Below are positions 1 to 7,492 of a stretch of 59,149 nt of DNA, in pieces. Source of the DNA: Pseudomonadota bacterium (GTDB taxonomy: Bacteria > Desulfobacterota > Binatia > Binatales > Binataceae). The position numbers and the translations under genes are program-made. How positions within the stretch are numbered: the first letter of the stretch is position 1; each line of letters opens with the position of its first letter. Location: the NCBI GenBank assembly GCA_021324455.1, contig JAJPJA010000035.1:1-59149 (forward strand), in the 5' to 3' direction. The notes below the pieces were generated by a model. That model worked only from the letters and a program-made list of their open reading frames with translations, was not told the DNA's origin and did not search any database.

Positions 1-44
1 ATCAGTTAATCCGACAGTCCGTACTCCCGCAGGAAGGTATTGAG

Positions 45-1052
45 ATGGCCCAGATCAAATTCGGCTACCAGATCGATTTTCGCAACCCGCCCGCATCGGG
101 GCGCAGCTTCACCGACCTCTACCATGCGATGTTCCGGCAGATCGAACGCGCCGAGCAACTCGGCTTCGATTCAATCTGGCTGACCGAGCATCATCTGACC
201 GACGACGGCTATCTGCCCTCGCTGATGCCGATGGCGGCCGCGATCGCCGCGCGCACCAGACGCGTACAGATTGGCACCTACGTGCTGCTGTTCCCCTTCT
301 ATCATCCGATCAAGCTGGCCGAGGATATTGCCGTGGTTGACGTGATTTCCGGCGGCCGTCTGCGTATCGGCGTCGGGCAGGCGTATCGGGCCGAGGAATT
401 CGCCGCCTTCGGCATCGACAAGAAGCAGCGCCTGGGCCGCACTTTGGAGACCGTGGAAATTCTCAAACAGGCGTGGACCGGCGAACGCTTCAGCTTCAAG
501 GGCAAGTACTTCGAGCTCAACGACGTCCGCGTGCTGCCGCGTCCGCTAAGCCGGCCGCATCCGGAGCTGCTGTGGGGTGTGGGCGCTCCCAAAGGAATTC
601 AGCGCGCGGCCGAGATGGGGTTGGGCTTCGCCACCGTGGGCACCGCCAGCGCCGTCCGGATTTATCACGACGCGCTGCGCGCCCGCGGCAAGGAGCCGGC
701 GAACTTCAGCGTGGTCGGCAGCCGCACGGTCTATATCGCGGAGTCGGCGGAGCAGGCATGGAAGGAAATCGAAGGCCCGTCGATGTACTGGGCGCAGCAT
801 TACGGCAAATGGCTGTCGCAGCATGCCGGGACCGACATTTCCAAAGCGCCGATCCGGCCCGAGCCCGAGCGGTTGCGGCGCACCAGCGTGCTGGGAACGC
901 CGGCCGAGGTTCGCCGCCGCCTGCGGCAGATCATCGCCGACGACCAGCTGACCGACCTGATAATCAACACCCAGTTGCCGGGATTGGATCCGGCGCTGGC
1001 GATGCGATCGCTGGAGCGGTTCGGCACCGAGGTAATGCCGTTCATCAGATGA
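45..1052 (+). CDS. LLM-class flavin-dependent oxidoreductase
   Basis: This is a luciferase-like monooxygenase of 335 aa with the usual single TIM-barrel length. Such enzymes use FMNH2 or F420H2 to oxidise an organic substrate in the cytoplasm; the substrate cannot be told. The barrel starts with GYQIDFRNPP, followed by the SIWLTEHH segment near residue 45 and the GGRLRIGVGQ segment near residue 103, both typical of the family. The ATG has an AGGAAGG site about 8 bp upstream. It resembles the monooxygenase at 18355-19371 along its whole length (shared FRNPP, EHH, LAED and GRxxxGVG segments), so the two are paralogues. It stands alone ahead of thiol peroxidase. The family call is firm and the substrate is unknown. 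Confidence 0.9.
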   Translation: MAQIKFGYQIDFRNPPASGRSFTDLYHAMFRQIERAEQLGFDSIWLTEHHLTDDGYLPSLMPMAAAIAARTRRVQIGTYVLLFPFYHPIKLAEDIAVVDVISGGRLRIGVGQAYRAEEFAAFGIDKKQRLGRTLETVEILKQAWTGERFSFKGKYFELNDVRVLPRPLSRPHPELLWGVGAPKGIQRAAEMGLGFATVGTASAVRIYHDALRARGKEPANFSVVGSRTVYIAESAEQAWKEIEGPSMYWAQHYGKWLSQHAGTDISKAPIRPEPERLRRTSVLGTPAEVRRRLRQIIADDQLTDLIINTQLPGLDPALAMRSLERFGTEVMPFIR

Positions 1053-1196
1053 GCGCCGCCCGGAACGGGGCGACGGAGAGTGTTGCATGGCCGCGGCGTT
1101 TCTTTGAGACTTAAGGCGTCCGCGCTTTATCCAACGCCGGGCGGCGCTTGGCGTCTCCTGCGCGTTACACTTTTTTACTTCAGAAGGAGATTGATC

Positions 1197-1715
1197 ATGG
1201 CAGAAGAACGCAAAGGCGCAGTCACGATGGGCGGGAATCCGGTTACCCTGATCGGCCCCGAAATCAAGCCGGGACAGAAAGCGCCCGATTTCTCCGCCGT
1301 CGGCAAAGGGCTTGCTCCCGTCAGTCTCGACAAGTTCAAAGGCAAGGTCAAAGTCATCACCACCGTTCCTTCGCTTGACACTCCGGTATGCGACGCGGAG
1401 ACGCGCCGATTCAATGAAGAAGCCGCCAGGCTGCCGGGCGACGTGCAGATCCTGTCGGTCTCGATGGACCTGCCGTTCGCGCAGGCGCGATGGTGCGGCG
1501 CGGCGGGCGTCGACAAGGTGACCACCATCAGCGATTTCAAGGACCGCGACTTCGGTCAGAAGTACGGCACGCTGATGAAGGAGAACGGATTGCTGTGCCG
1601 CGCGGTGTTTGTCGTGGACAAGAACGACCAGGTGGTTTACAGCGAGTACGTCAAGGAGATCCGCGAGCATCCCAATTACGACGCGGCTCTCGACGCGGCA
1701 CGCAAGGCGGCCTGA
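1197..1715 (+). CDS. tpx: Thiol peroxidase (Tpx, atypical 2-Cys peroxiredoxin)
   Basis: This enzyme reduces hydroperoxides with thioredoxin as electron donor. The 172-aa protein has the normal Tpx length. The peroxidatic cysteine lies in SLDTPVCDAETRRFN, with the Thr three residues ahead of it. The resolving cysteine lies in FAQARWCGAAG, as in E. coli Tpx. The ATG at 1197 is chosen because AGAAGGAGA precedes it by 6-7 bp and because MAEERKGAVTMGGNPVTL matches family N-termini. The frame is open upstream to 1080, but that stretch is not Tpx-like. Cobinamide salvage genes follow 8 bp later, though they are probably unrelated in function. Confidence 0.95.
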   Translation: MAEERKGAVTMGGNPVTLIGPEIKPGQKAPDFSAVGKGLAPVSLDKFKGKVKVITTVPSLDTPVCDAETRRFNEEAARLPGDVQILSVSMDLPFAQARWCGAAGVDKVTTISDFKDRDFGQKYGTLMKENGLLCRAVFVVDKNDQVVYSEYVKEIREHPNYDAALDAARKAA

Positions 1716-1722
1716 GCCTGCC

Positions 1723-2457
1723 ATGGGGCGGACGTCCCTGCCCGCAGCGGAGGTCGTCTCGGGGACGCCCGCCATGCTGAAGCTCCCCGGCGCCGCGGCG
1801 CGGGCACCCTGGCGATGGTCGATCCAGCGGCGCAGCCTGATCATCCGGCTGCCCGAAACTTACCAGCTTCTGAGTTGGGCGCCGTTTGGCGGCGGAGCGC
1901 GCCGCGCCTGCGTTATCATCAATCATCAGATCGCGCCTGACGACCGCGCCGCCAGCGAAAACCCGCATCCTTATTTGGAAGGGTTGGTGCGCCGATGCAA
2001 AGTCGCTCCCGCGACTGCGGCGGCGATGATGACCGGCGCCGACGTCGCCCGGGCAGGTTACGCCATGGCCCGCCGCGGCGGCCTTATGGCCGGCGCATGG
2101 TGCACGGCGGGATGTTCCAACGCGCTGCGCGTCGGCGATCCGGCCGCGAGGCGTCAGCCGCGCGCCGGCACCATCAACCTGGCGGTGGCCGTCAGTCAGC
2201 CGCTGTCAGAGTCCGCGATGGTCGAAGCGGTCGCGATCGCGGCCGAAGCGCGGGTCGCGGCCATGTATGAAGCCGGCATCGCCAGTACCCGCACCGGACT
2301 GCCCGCCACCGGAACCGGCACCGATTGCATCGTGATTGCGTCGCCGGCGCGCGCACCGGCTCACGCCTACTGCGGCAAGCATACGGTTGCCGGCGAACTG
2401 ATCGGCAAAGCGGCGATGCGCGCTTGCGCACGGGCTTTGCGCCGCTGCTGTCCGTGA
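1723..2457 (+). CDS. cbiZ: Adenosylcobinamide amidohydrolase CbiZ
   Basis: CbiZ removes the aminopropanol arm of adenosylcobinamide to give adenosylcobyric acid, a salvage step known mainly from archaea and some bacteria. Family signatures are visible: a GAWCTAGCSNALRVGDP segment, GTINLAV, TGTDCIVIA and YCGKHTVAGELIGKA near the C-terminus. The next gene rebuilds the arm (cbiB), and the one after makes the aminopropanol phosphate (cobD), so context agrees. The ATG at 1723 has AAGGCGG upstream; an in-frame ATG at 1774 is an alternative start, since residues before MLKLPG are not clearly conserved. The stop overlaps the cbiB GTG start as GTGA, a sign of translational coupling. Confidence 0.88.
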   Translation: MGRTSLPAAEVVSGTPAMLKLPGAAARAPWRWSIQRRSLIIRLPETYQLLSWAPFGGGARRACVIINHQIAPDDRAASENPHPYLEGLVRRCKVAPATAAAMMTGADVARAGYAMARRGGLMAGAWCTAGCSNALRVGDPAARRQPRAGTINLAVAVSQPLSESAMVEAVAIAAEARVAAMYEAGIASTRTGLPATGTGTDCIVIASPARAPAHAYCGKHTVAGELIGKAAMRACARALRRCCP

Positions 2458-3431
2458 GCTACGCCTGGCATCTGCCGGCGGGCCTGATCGCACTCGCCGT
2501 GGGTATGGACCTGCTGTTGGGCGACCCCGGATGGCTGCCGCATCCGGTGCGGCTCATCGGGCGCGCGATAGAGTTGGGCGAAAGCGCGGCGTGGAGCGGG
2601 GATCCGGATCGCGATCTGCGCCGCGGCGCCGCGGTCGCGATCGGCGTGGCCGGCGCGGCAGTGTGCATAAGCTGGATCCTCATCTCGACGGCGGAGTCGA
2701 TTGCGCCTGCTTTGGGCGCCGCTGGCGCGGTTTTGGCGGCGTGGACGACGATTGCGATCCGCAGCCTCGACCAGGCCGCGGCGTCGGCGCAGCATGCCTT
2801 GGAAGAAGACAACCTGTGCGCCGCCCGCGGCGCGATGCCGGCCCTGGTCGGGCGCGATCCGCACAGTCTGGATCGCGACGGCATGATTCGCGCCGCGATT
2901 GAATCCGTGGCCGAAAGTTCGTCGGATGCAGTCGTCGCGCCGCTCTTGTATCTGTTCGTCGGCGGACCGGCGGCGGCGATCGCGTACAAAGCGATCAACA
3001 CTTTGGATTCGATGATCGGCCATACCAGCGCACGCTATCTTTATTTCGGACGCTGGGCCGCGCGGATGGACGATCTGGCCAATCTGATTCCCGCGCGGCT
3101 TAGCGCCGGATGCCTGATCGCGGCGGCGGCCATCCTGCGCCGCAGTCCGCATGACGCACTGAGCACCTGCCGCGCCGACGCCCGGCGCCATCCCAGTCCC
3201 AACGCCGGCTTTCCCGAAGCGGCGATGGCCGGCGCGTTGGGACTTCAACTTGGCGGACCCGCGGTGTACGGCGGCGAAGTCGAGATGCGTGCGTTGATCG
3301 GGGTGGCGCGCCGCGCGCCGCGGGTGGACGATATTGCGGCGGCGCGCCAGCTGATGTGGGTCGCGTCGGCGCTGGCATTGGGCCTGATGTGGGCTGCGCG
3401 CCTGATCCTGAAGCCGCTATGGGCAATATAG
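2454..3431 (+). CDS. cbiB: Adenosylcobinamide-phosphate synthase CbiB
   Basis: This membrane enzyme joins adenosylcobyric acid to (R)-1-amino-2-propanol phosphate. At 325 aa it has the usual size. The N-terminus carries LLLGDPGWLPHPVRLIG, and the middle carries ESVAESSSDAVVAPLLY and AYKAINTLDSMIGH, all hallmark CbiB segments. Several hydrophobic helices are present. The GTG at 2454 is preferred because it overlaps the cbiZ stop by four bases and because the family starts just before the first hydrophobic helix; the upstream part of the frame only mirrors cbiZ. The 3' end overlaps cobD by 13 bp. Confidence 0.93.
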   Translation: MSYAWHLPAGLIALAVGMDLLLGDPGWLPHPVRLIGRAIELGESAAWSGDPDRDLRRGAAVAIGVAGAAVCISWILISTAESIAPALGAAGAVLAAWTTIAIRSLDQAAASAQHALEEDNLCAARGAMPALVGRDPHSLDRDGMIRAAIESVAESSSDAVVAPLLYLFVGGPAAAIAYKAINTLDSMIGHTSARYLYFGRWAARMDDLANLIPARLSAGCLIAAAAILRRSPHDALSTCRADARRHPSPNAGFPEAAMAGALGLQLGGPAVYGGEVEMRALIGVARRAPRVDDIAAARQLMWVASALALGLMWAARLILKPLWAI

Positions 3432-4468
3432 CATTCGACCGCTCTCACGGCGGCGCCGCCGATGCGCCGCTTGACTTCAGCGTCAGCATCAATCCGTTCG
3501 GCCCGCCGCCGGCGGTGCTCGACGCGTACCATCGCGCCGCGGCCGCCATCGCGCGCTATCCCGAGCCCTATGCAACGCGGTTGTGCGCCGCGATTGCCGC
3601 GCATCTCGGTCTGGCGCCCGGCAACATCCTGGCTGGCAACGGCTCGACGCAGCTGATCTATCTGGCCGCGCGGGTACTGCGTCCGTCGCGCCCTTTTGTG
3701 GTTATTCCGGCGTTCAGCGAAATGGCCAACAGCCTGCTCACCCTGCCGGTTGCACCCGCGCCAATTCTCCTGCGGCGCGCGGATGGTTTTCATTTCGATG
3801 TCGACGCGATTGCCGCCGCGATCGCCGCGGGCGCCGACGCGCTGTTCCTGGGCCGTCCCAACAATCCCACCGGCACCATGCTGGACCTGCGGCAGATGTC
3901 GGCGATCGCCCGCCGATGCGCCGAGCAGCGATGCTGGTGCGTTGTCGACGAGGCCTTTATCGATTTCGCCGACGATCCGGCTTCTGCCGCCGCGCTCGTG
4001 TTGGAATACGACCGCCTGATCGTGCTGCGCTCGATGACCAAGTTGTACGCGATCCCCGGTCTGCGGTTGGGCTATTTGGCCGCGACTGAAAGTGTCGTCG
4101 CCGGGCTGCGGCGGGCGCTCGAGCCGTGGTCGGTCAGCGGACCGGCCGCCGCTGCCGGTCTGGCCTGCCTTGCGCTGCCGGATAGCTGGCGCAGGGAACT
4201 GAGCGAGGAGCTTCGCCGCGAGCGCGCGCGTCTGCAGGAGGGTCTCGGCGCGGTGCCCGGCTTCGAAGTATTTGCCTCCAGCGCCAATTTCCTGATGTTC
4301 GCCGCGCCGCCCGGCTCAGGTGCTTTTCCCAATCATCTGCGCCAGCATGGAATCGCGGTGCGCGATCTCGCTTCGATGCCCGGCGCCGGACCGGGACTCT
4401 ACCGTGCCGGGGTTCGCTCCCGCGCCGACAATGAGCGCCTGATCGAAGCGGCGCGCAGCTATCGTTAG
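3419..4468 (+). CDS. cobD: Threonine-phosphate decarboxylase CobD
   Basis: This PLP enzyme of aminotransferase fold I decarboxylates L-threonine-O-3-phosphate to aminopropanol phosphate, the substrate of CbiB. The protein is 349 aa. Visible signs are DFSVSINPFGPP at the N-terminus, LAGNGSTQLIY, the GRPNNPTGTMLDL segment, the VVDEAFIDF aspartate that contacts the PLP ring nitrogen, and the Schiff-base lysine in SMTKLYAIPGLRLGY. It begins inside the end of cbiB. A histidinol-phosphate aminotransferase is the main alternative, but the cbiZ-cbiB context favours CobD. Confidence 0.9.
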   Translation: MGNIAFDRSHGGAADAPLDFSVSINPFGPPPAVLDAYHRAAAAIARYPEPYATRLCAAIAAHLGLAPGNILAGNGSTQLIYLAARVLRPSRPFVVIPAFSEMANSLLTLPVAPAPILLRRADGFHFDVDAIAAAIAAGADALFLGRPNNPTGTMLDLRQMSAIARRCAEQRCWCVVDEAFIDFADDPASAAALVLEYDRLIVLRSMTKLYAIPGLRLGYLAATESVVAGLRRALEPWSVSGPAAAAGLACLALPDSWRRELSEELRRERARLQEGLGAVPGFEVFASSANFLMFAAPPGSGAFPNHLRQHGIAVRDLASMPGAGPGLYRAGVRSRADNERLIEAARSYR

Positions 4469-4574
4469 ACCGGCCCGGCCCCGGGGCTTGGTCGATTCTG
4501 CGGCAAGGCGGATCTGGACTCCGGACAGCGCGGCGCGGCAAGATTAGGCAGCGCCGCCCGTTCGACGCCCGCCA

Positions 4575-6527
4575 ATGCAACCGCCATCCGAGAAGCATGA
4601 AAGCCCATCCACAGTTGGATTTGCCGGGCTGCGCGTGGCCGCGTTCGAAAGCCGGATGGCGCAGGAGGCGCGCGGGCTTATCCAACGCCACGGTGGAGTC
4701 GCGCTGGTCGCGCCCTCGATGCGCGAGGTGCCGCTGACGGAGAATCCCGCCGCTTTGGAGTTCGGCCGCGCGCTGATGGCCGGCGAATTGGATGTGGTCA
4801 TCTTTCTTACCGGCGTCGGCGCCAGGGCGCTGTTCGAAGTGCTCGCCGCGGTGCATCCGCAACCTGACATCGCGCAGGCTCTGCGCGGCCTGACTACTGT
4901 CGTACGCGGACCCAAGCCAGCCCGCGCGCTGCGCGCAATCGGCGTCGAACCGGCAATTGAAATCGCGGAGCCGAACACCTGGCGCGAAGTGCTGTCGGAA
5001 TTGGCCCGGCACACAAACCTGGCGGCAAAGCGCGTCGCCGTGCAGGAATACGGCGTGTCCAATCGCGATCTGATTGCCGGATTGGAAGCGCGCGGCGCCG
5101 CCGTGATGCGCGTGCCGGTTTATCGATGGGCGCTGCCGGAGGATCGCGAACCGCTGCGCCGCGCGCTGGCCGCGATCGCCTCCTCTCAGGCCGACGTCGC
5201 ATTGTTTACCAGCGCCACCCAGGTCAGCCATGTATTGCAGATGGCGGAGGCGGAGGGCTGTGCGGAGCAGGTTCGGCGCGGCTTGCGCGCGATGGCGGTG
5301 GGTTCGATCGGACCCGTATGCACCGCCGCGCTGCGCGAGCATGGTTTGGAGGTCGATCTCGAACCCGCCCATCCCAAGCTCGGTCATCTTATAAAAGAAG
5401 CGGCTGCGCGCGCCGCCGTGATACTCGCTTCCAAACGCCGTCCGGTTGTGGCGCCGGCCGGCGGCCGCCCCCCCGCCGCTTCGTCCACATCGGCTCAGTT
5501 CGACAATCATCCGATGATGCGGGCATGCCGGATGCAGCCGGTCCCCTACACCCCTGTGTGGCTGATGCGTCAGGCGGGGCGCTACATGCCCGAATACCGG
5601 CAGGTGCGCGACCGCCTGCCTTTTCTTGAGATGTGTCAGCGGCCGGAAATTTCCGCCGAGGTCACGGTTACGGCGGTTGAGCGCCTTCACGTGGACGCCG
5701 CGATCATCTTCGCCGACATCCTGCTGCCGCTGCTGCCGATGGGCGTGGGACTGCATTATGAGAAGGGCGACGGCCCCGTAATCGATCGGCCGGTGCGCAG
5801 CCTGGGCGATTTGGAGCGGATCGGTCCAGTTGACGCCGCGGCCACGCTGGGTTTCGTGGCCGACGCGATCGGACTGGCCCGCAGAGCGCTGTCGGGCAAA
5901 GTGCCGCTGATTGGCTTTGCCGGCGCTCCGTTCACACTTGCCTCTTACATGATCGAGGGCGGCGGATCGCGCCAATACCTCGCCACCAAGCGTCTGATGT
6001 ACAACCATCCCGAGGTGTGGGGCGCGCTGATGCGGATGCTGGCGCGAATTACGGCGGATTACCTCCTGATGCAGATCGAGGCGGGCGCCGATTTGGTTCA
6101 GCTCTTCGATAGTTGGGTCGGCAGCCTCGGCCCCGACGATTACCGCCAGTTCGTACTTCCCTACACGGCGGAGATAATCCGGAGAATCCCGGCGTCCGTG
6201 CCGGTGATTCATTTTGGCACCATCACCGGCAATCTGCTCGAACTGATGCGCGAGGCGGGCGGCGACGTAATCGGACTGGATTGGCGCGTCAATCTGGGCG
6301 AGGCCTGGGCGCGCCTCAATCACCGCGTCGCGGTGCAGGGCAATCTCGATCCCATCGCGCTGTTCGCCGGCGTCGACGAGATTCGCGCGCGCGCCCGGGC
6401 GATTCTGGATCAGGCCGCCGCGCGTCCCGGGCATATCTTCAACCTGGGCCACGGCATCCTGCCCGAAACGCCGGTCGATCATGTTATCGCGCTGGTCGAG
6501 ATGGTCCACGAAATGAGCGCCCGATAG
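4575..6527 (+). CDS. hemDE: Fused uroporphyrinogen-III synthase / uroporphyrinogen decarboxylase (HemD-HemE)
   Basis: The single 650-aa reading frame joins two consecutive steps of tetrapyrrole synthesis. Residues about 15-285 look like HemD: GLRVAAFESR, VIFLTGVGARALFEVL, and a second half with ADVALFTSATQVSHVL, AMAVGSIGPVCTAAL and EPAHPKLGHLI. A Pro/Ala/Ser-rich linker covers about residues 285-312. Residues about 314-650 are a complete HemE: WLMRQAGRYMPEYR (substrate arginines), FADILLPLLPMG (catalytic Asp), GFAGAPFTLASYMIEGG, DSWVGSLGPDDY and PVIHFGT. All expected decarboxylase residues are present. No stop or internal restart separates the halves, although an internal start near 5515 cannot be excluded. 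hemH follows by 16 bp. This domain order is not one I recall as standard. Confidence 0.92.
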   Translation: MQPPSEKHESPSTVGFAGLRVAAFESRMAQEARGLIQRHGGVALVAPSMREVPLTENPAALEFGRALMAGELDVVIFLTGVGARALFEVLAAVHPQPDIAQALRGLTTVVRGPKPARALRAIGVEPAIEIAEPNTWREVLSELARHTNLAAKRVAVQEYGVSNRDLIAGLEARGAAVMRVPVYRWALPEDREPLRRALAAIASSQADVALFTSATQVSHVLQMAEAEGCAEQVRRGLRAMAVGSIGPVCTAALREHGLEVDLEPAHPKLGHLIKEAAARAAVILASKRRPVVAPAGGRPPAASSTSAQFDNHPMMRACRMQPVPYTPVWLMRQAGRYMPEYRQVRDRLPFLEMCQRPEISAEVTVTAVERLHVDAAIIFADILLPLLPMGVGLHYEKGDGPVIDRPVRSLGDLERIGPVDAAATLGFVADAIGLARRALSGKVPLIGFAGAPFTLASYMIEGGGSRQYLATKRLMYNHPEVWGALMRMLARITADYLLMQIEAGADLVQLFDSWVGSLGPDDYRQFVLPYTAEIIRRIPASVPVIHFGTITGNLLELMREAGGDVIGLDWRVNLGEAWARLNHRVAVQGNLDPIALFAGVDEIRARARAILDQAAARPGHIFNLGHGILPETPVDHVIALVEMVHEMSAR

Positions 6528-6543
6528 CGATCGGCTTGCGGGT

Positions 6544-7458
6544 ATGAACTCGCGCTGCGACGCTGTGCTGCTGGTGGGTTTCGGCGGCCCCACGCGCCCC
6601 GAGGAGATTCGTCCCTTTTTGCACAACGTCGCGCGGGGCCGGCCGATCCCGCCCTCGCGTCTGCAGGAAGTGGCGCATCATTATGAACTCATCGGCGGCC
6701 GCTCACCCTACAACGATCTGACGCTGCAACAGGCCCAAGCCCTGCGCGCGCTGCTGCGGCAGGAGGGAGCGCCGCTTCCGGTGCACGTCGGGATGCGCAA
6801 CTGGGCGCCTTACGTCAGGGACGTGATGCGCGAGATTGCGGCGCGCGGCGCGCGGCGCATCTTCTGCTTTCCCCTCGCGCCGCATCGCAGCGAAGCCAGT
6901 TGGGATCGCTACCGGCAGACCGTCGCCGAAGCGATTTCCGCGATAGGCCCGCACGCGCCGGCCGTCGTTTACCCGCCGCCATGGCATGACCATCCGCTGT
7001 TCATCGCCGCGGTGGCTTCGCGGGTGCGCGGCGCGATCGCCGCGTTGGCGGCGCCCGAGCGCGATGGCGTCCATCTCATCTTCACCGCCCACAGCATCCC
7101 AACGGCGATGGACGCCGGCAGCGGTTATTCGATCCAGTTTGCCGAATCGTGCCGGCTGGCTGCGCGTGAACTGGGCCTCGACCGCTGGACTATCGCGTAT
7201 CAGAGCCGCAGCGGTAATCCGCACGACCCGTGGCTGGAACCCGACATCGGGCAGGTCCTGCGCGCGCTGCCGGGCGGGACGGCGGTGGTTGTGATGCCGA
7301 TCGGATTCATCTGCGATCACGTCGAGGTGCTGTACGATCTGGACCTTGAGGCGGCGGCAATCGCGCGCGCCGGCGGCGCTGCATTGCAGCGGGCGGCGAC
7401 CGTCGGCGCCCATCCGCTGTTCATCCGTATGATTGCCGAACTGCTGCGGTCCGCCTAG
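6544..7458 (+). CDS. hemH: Ferrochelatase (HemH; possibly coproporphyrin type, CpfC)
   Basis: This enzyme inserts Fe2+ into a porphyrin at the end of heme synthesis. The 304-aa protein is complete. It has LVGFGGP at the N-terminus, the catalytic His in IFTAHSIP, YQSRSGNPHDPWLEPDI, and the acidic GFICDHVEVLYDLD motif. YQSRSG..PWLEPD and the HVEVLYDLD form are closer to actinobacterial and Firmicutes enzymes than to the protoporphyrin ferrochelatase of E. coli. The hemE-hemH-hemY order matches the Bacillus operon, which suggests the coproporphyrin-dependent route. That route needs a HemQ/ChdC, which is not in this window, so the assignment is an inference. Confidence 0.93.
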   Translation: MNSRCDAVLLVGFGGPTRPEEIRPFLHNVARGRPIPPSRLQEVAHHYELIGGRSPYNDLTLQQAQALRALLRQEGAPLPVHVGMRNWAPYVRDVMREIAARGARRIFCFPLAPHRSEASWDRYRQTVAEAISAIGPHAPAVVYPPPWHDHPLFIAAVASRVRGAIAALAAPERDGVHLIFTAHSIPTAMDAGSGYSIQFAESCRLAARELGLDRWTIAYQSRSGNPHDPWLEPDIGQVLRALPGGTAVVVMPIGFICDHVEVLYDLDLEAAAIARAGGAALQRAATVGAHPLFIRMIAELLRSA

Positions 7459-7492
7459 GATCGCATCAGGACGTCAACACCGCGTCGGCGGA

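Noticed and set aside
1053..1196. A possible TTGAGA / TTATCC promoter before tpx
   Set aside because: The -10 match is too weak to list as a feature.
1053..1722. A cobalamin riboswitch ahead of the cbiZ-cbiB-cobD genes
   Set aside because: I looked for a B12-box-like core upstream of cbiZ and tpx and found none; tpx also separates the operon from the intergenic space.
4134..6626. An 830-codon minus-strand frame opposite hemDE
   Set aside because: The plus strand encodes HemD and HemE motifs throughout; the antisense translation shows no motif.
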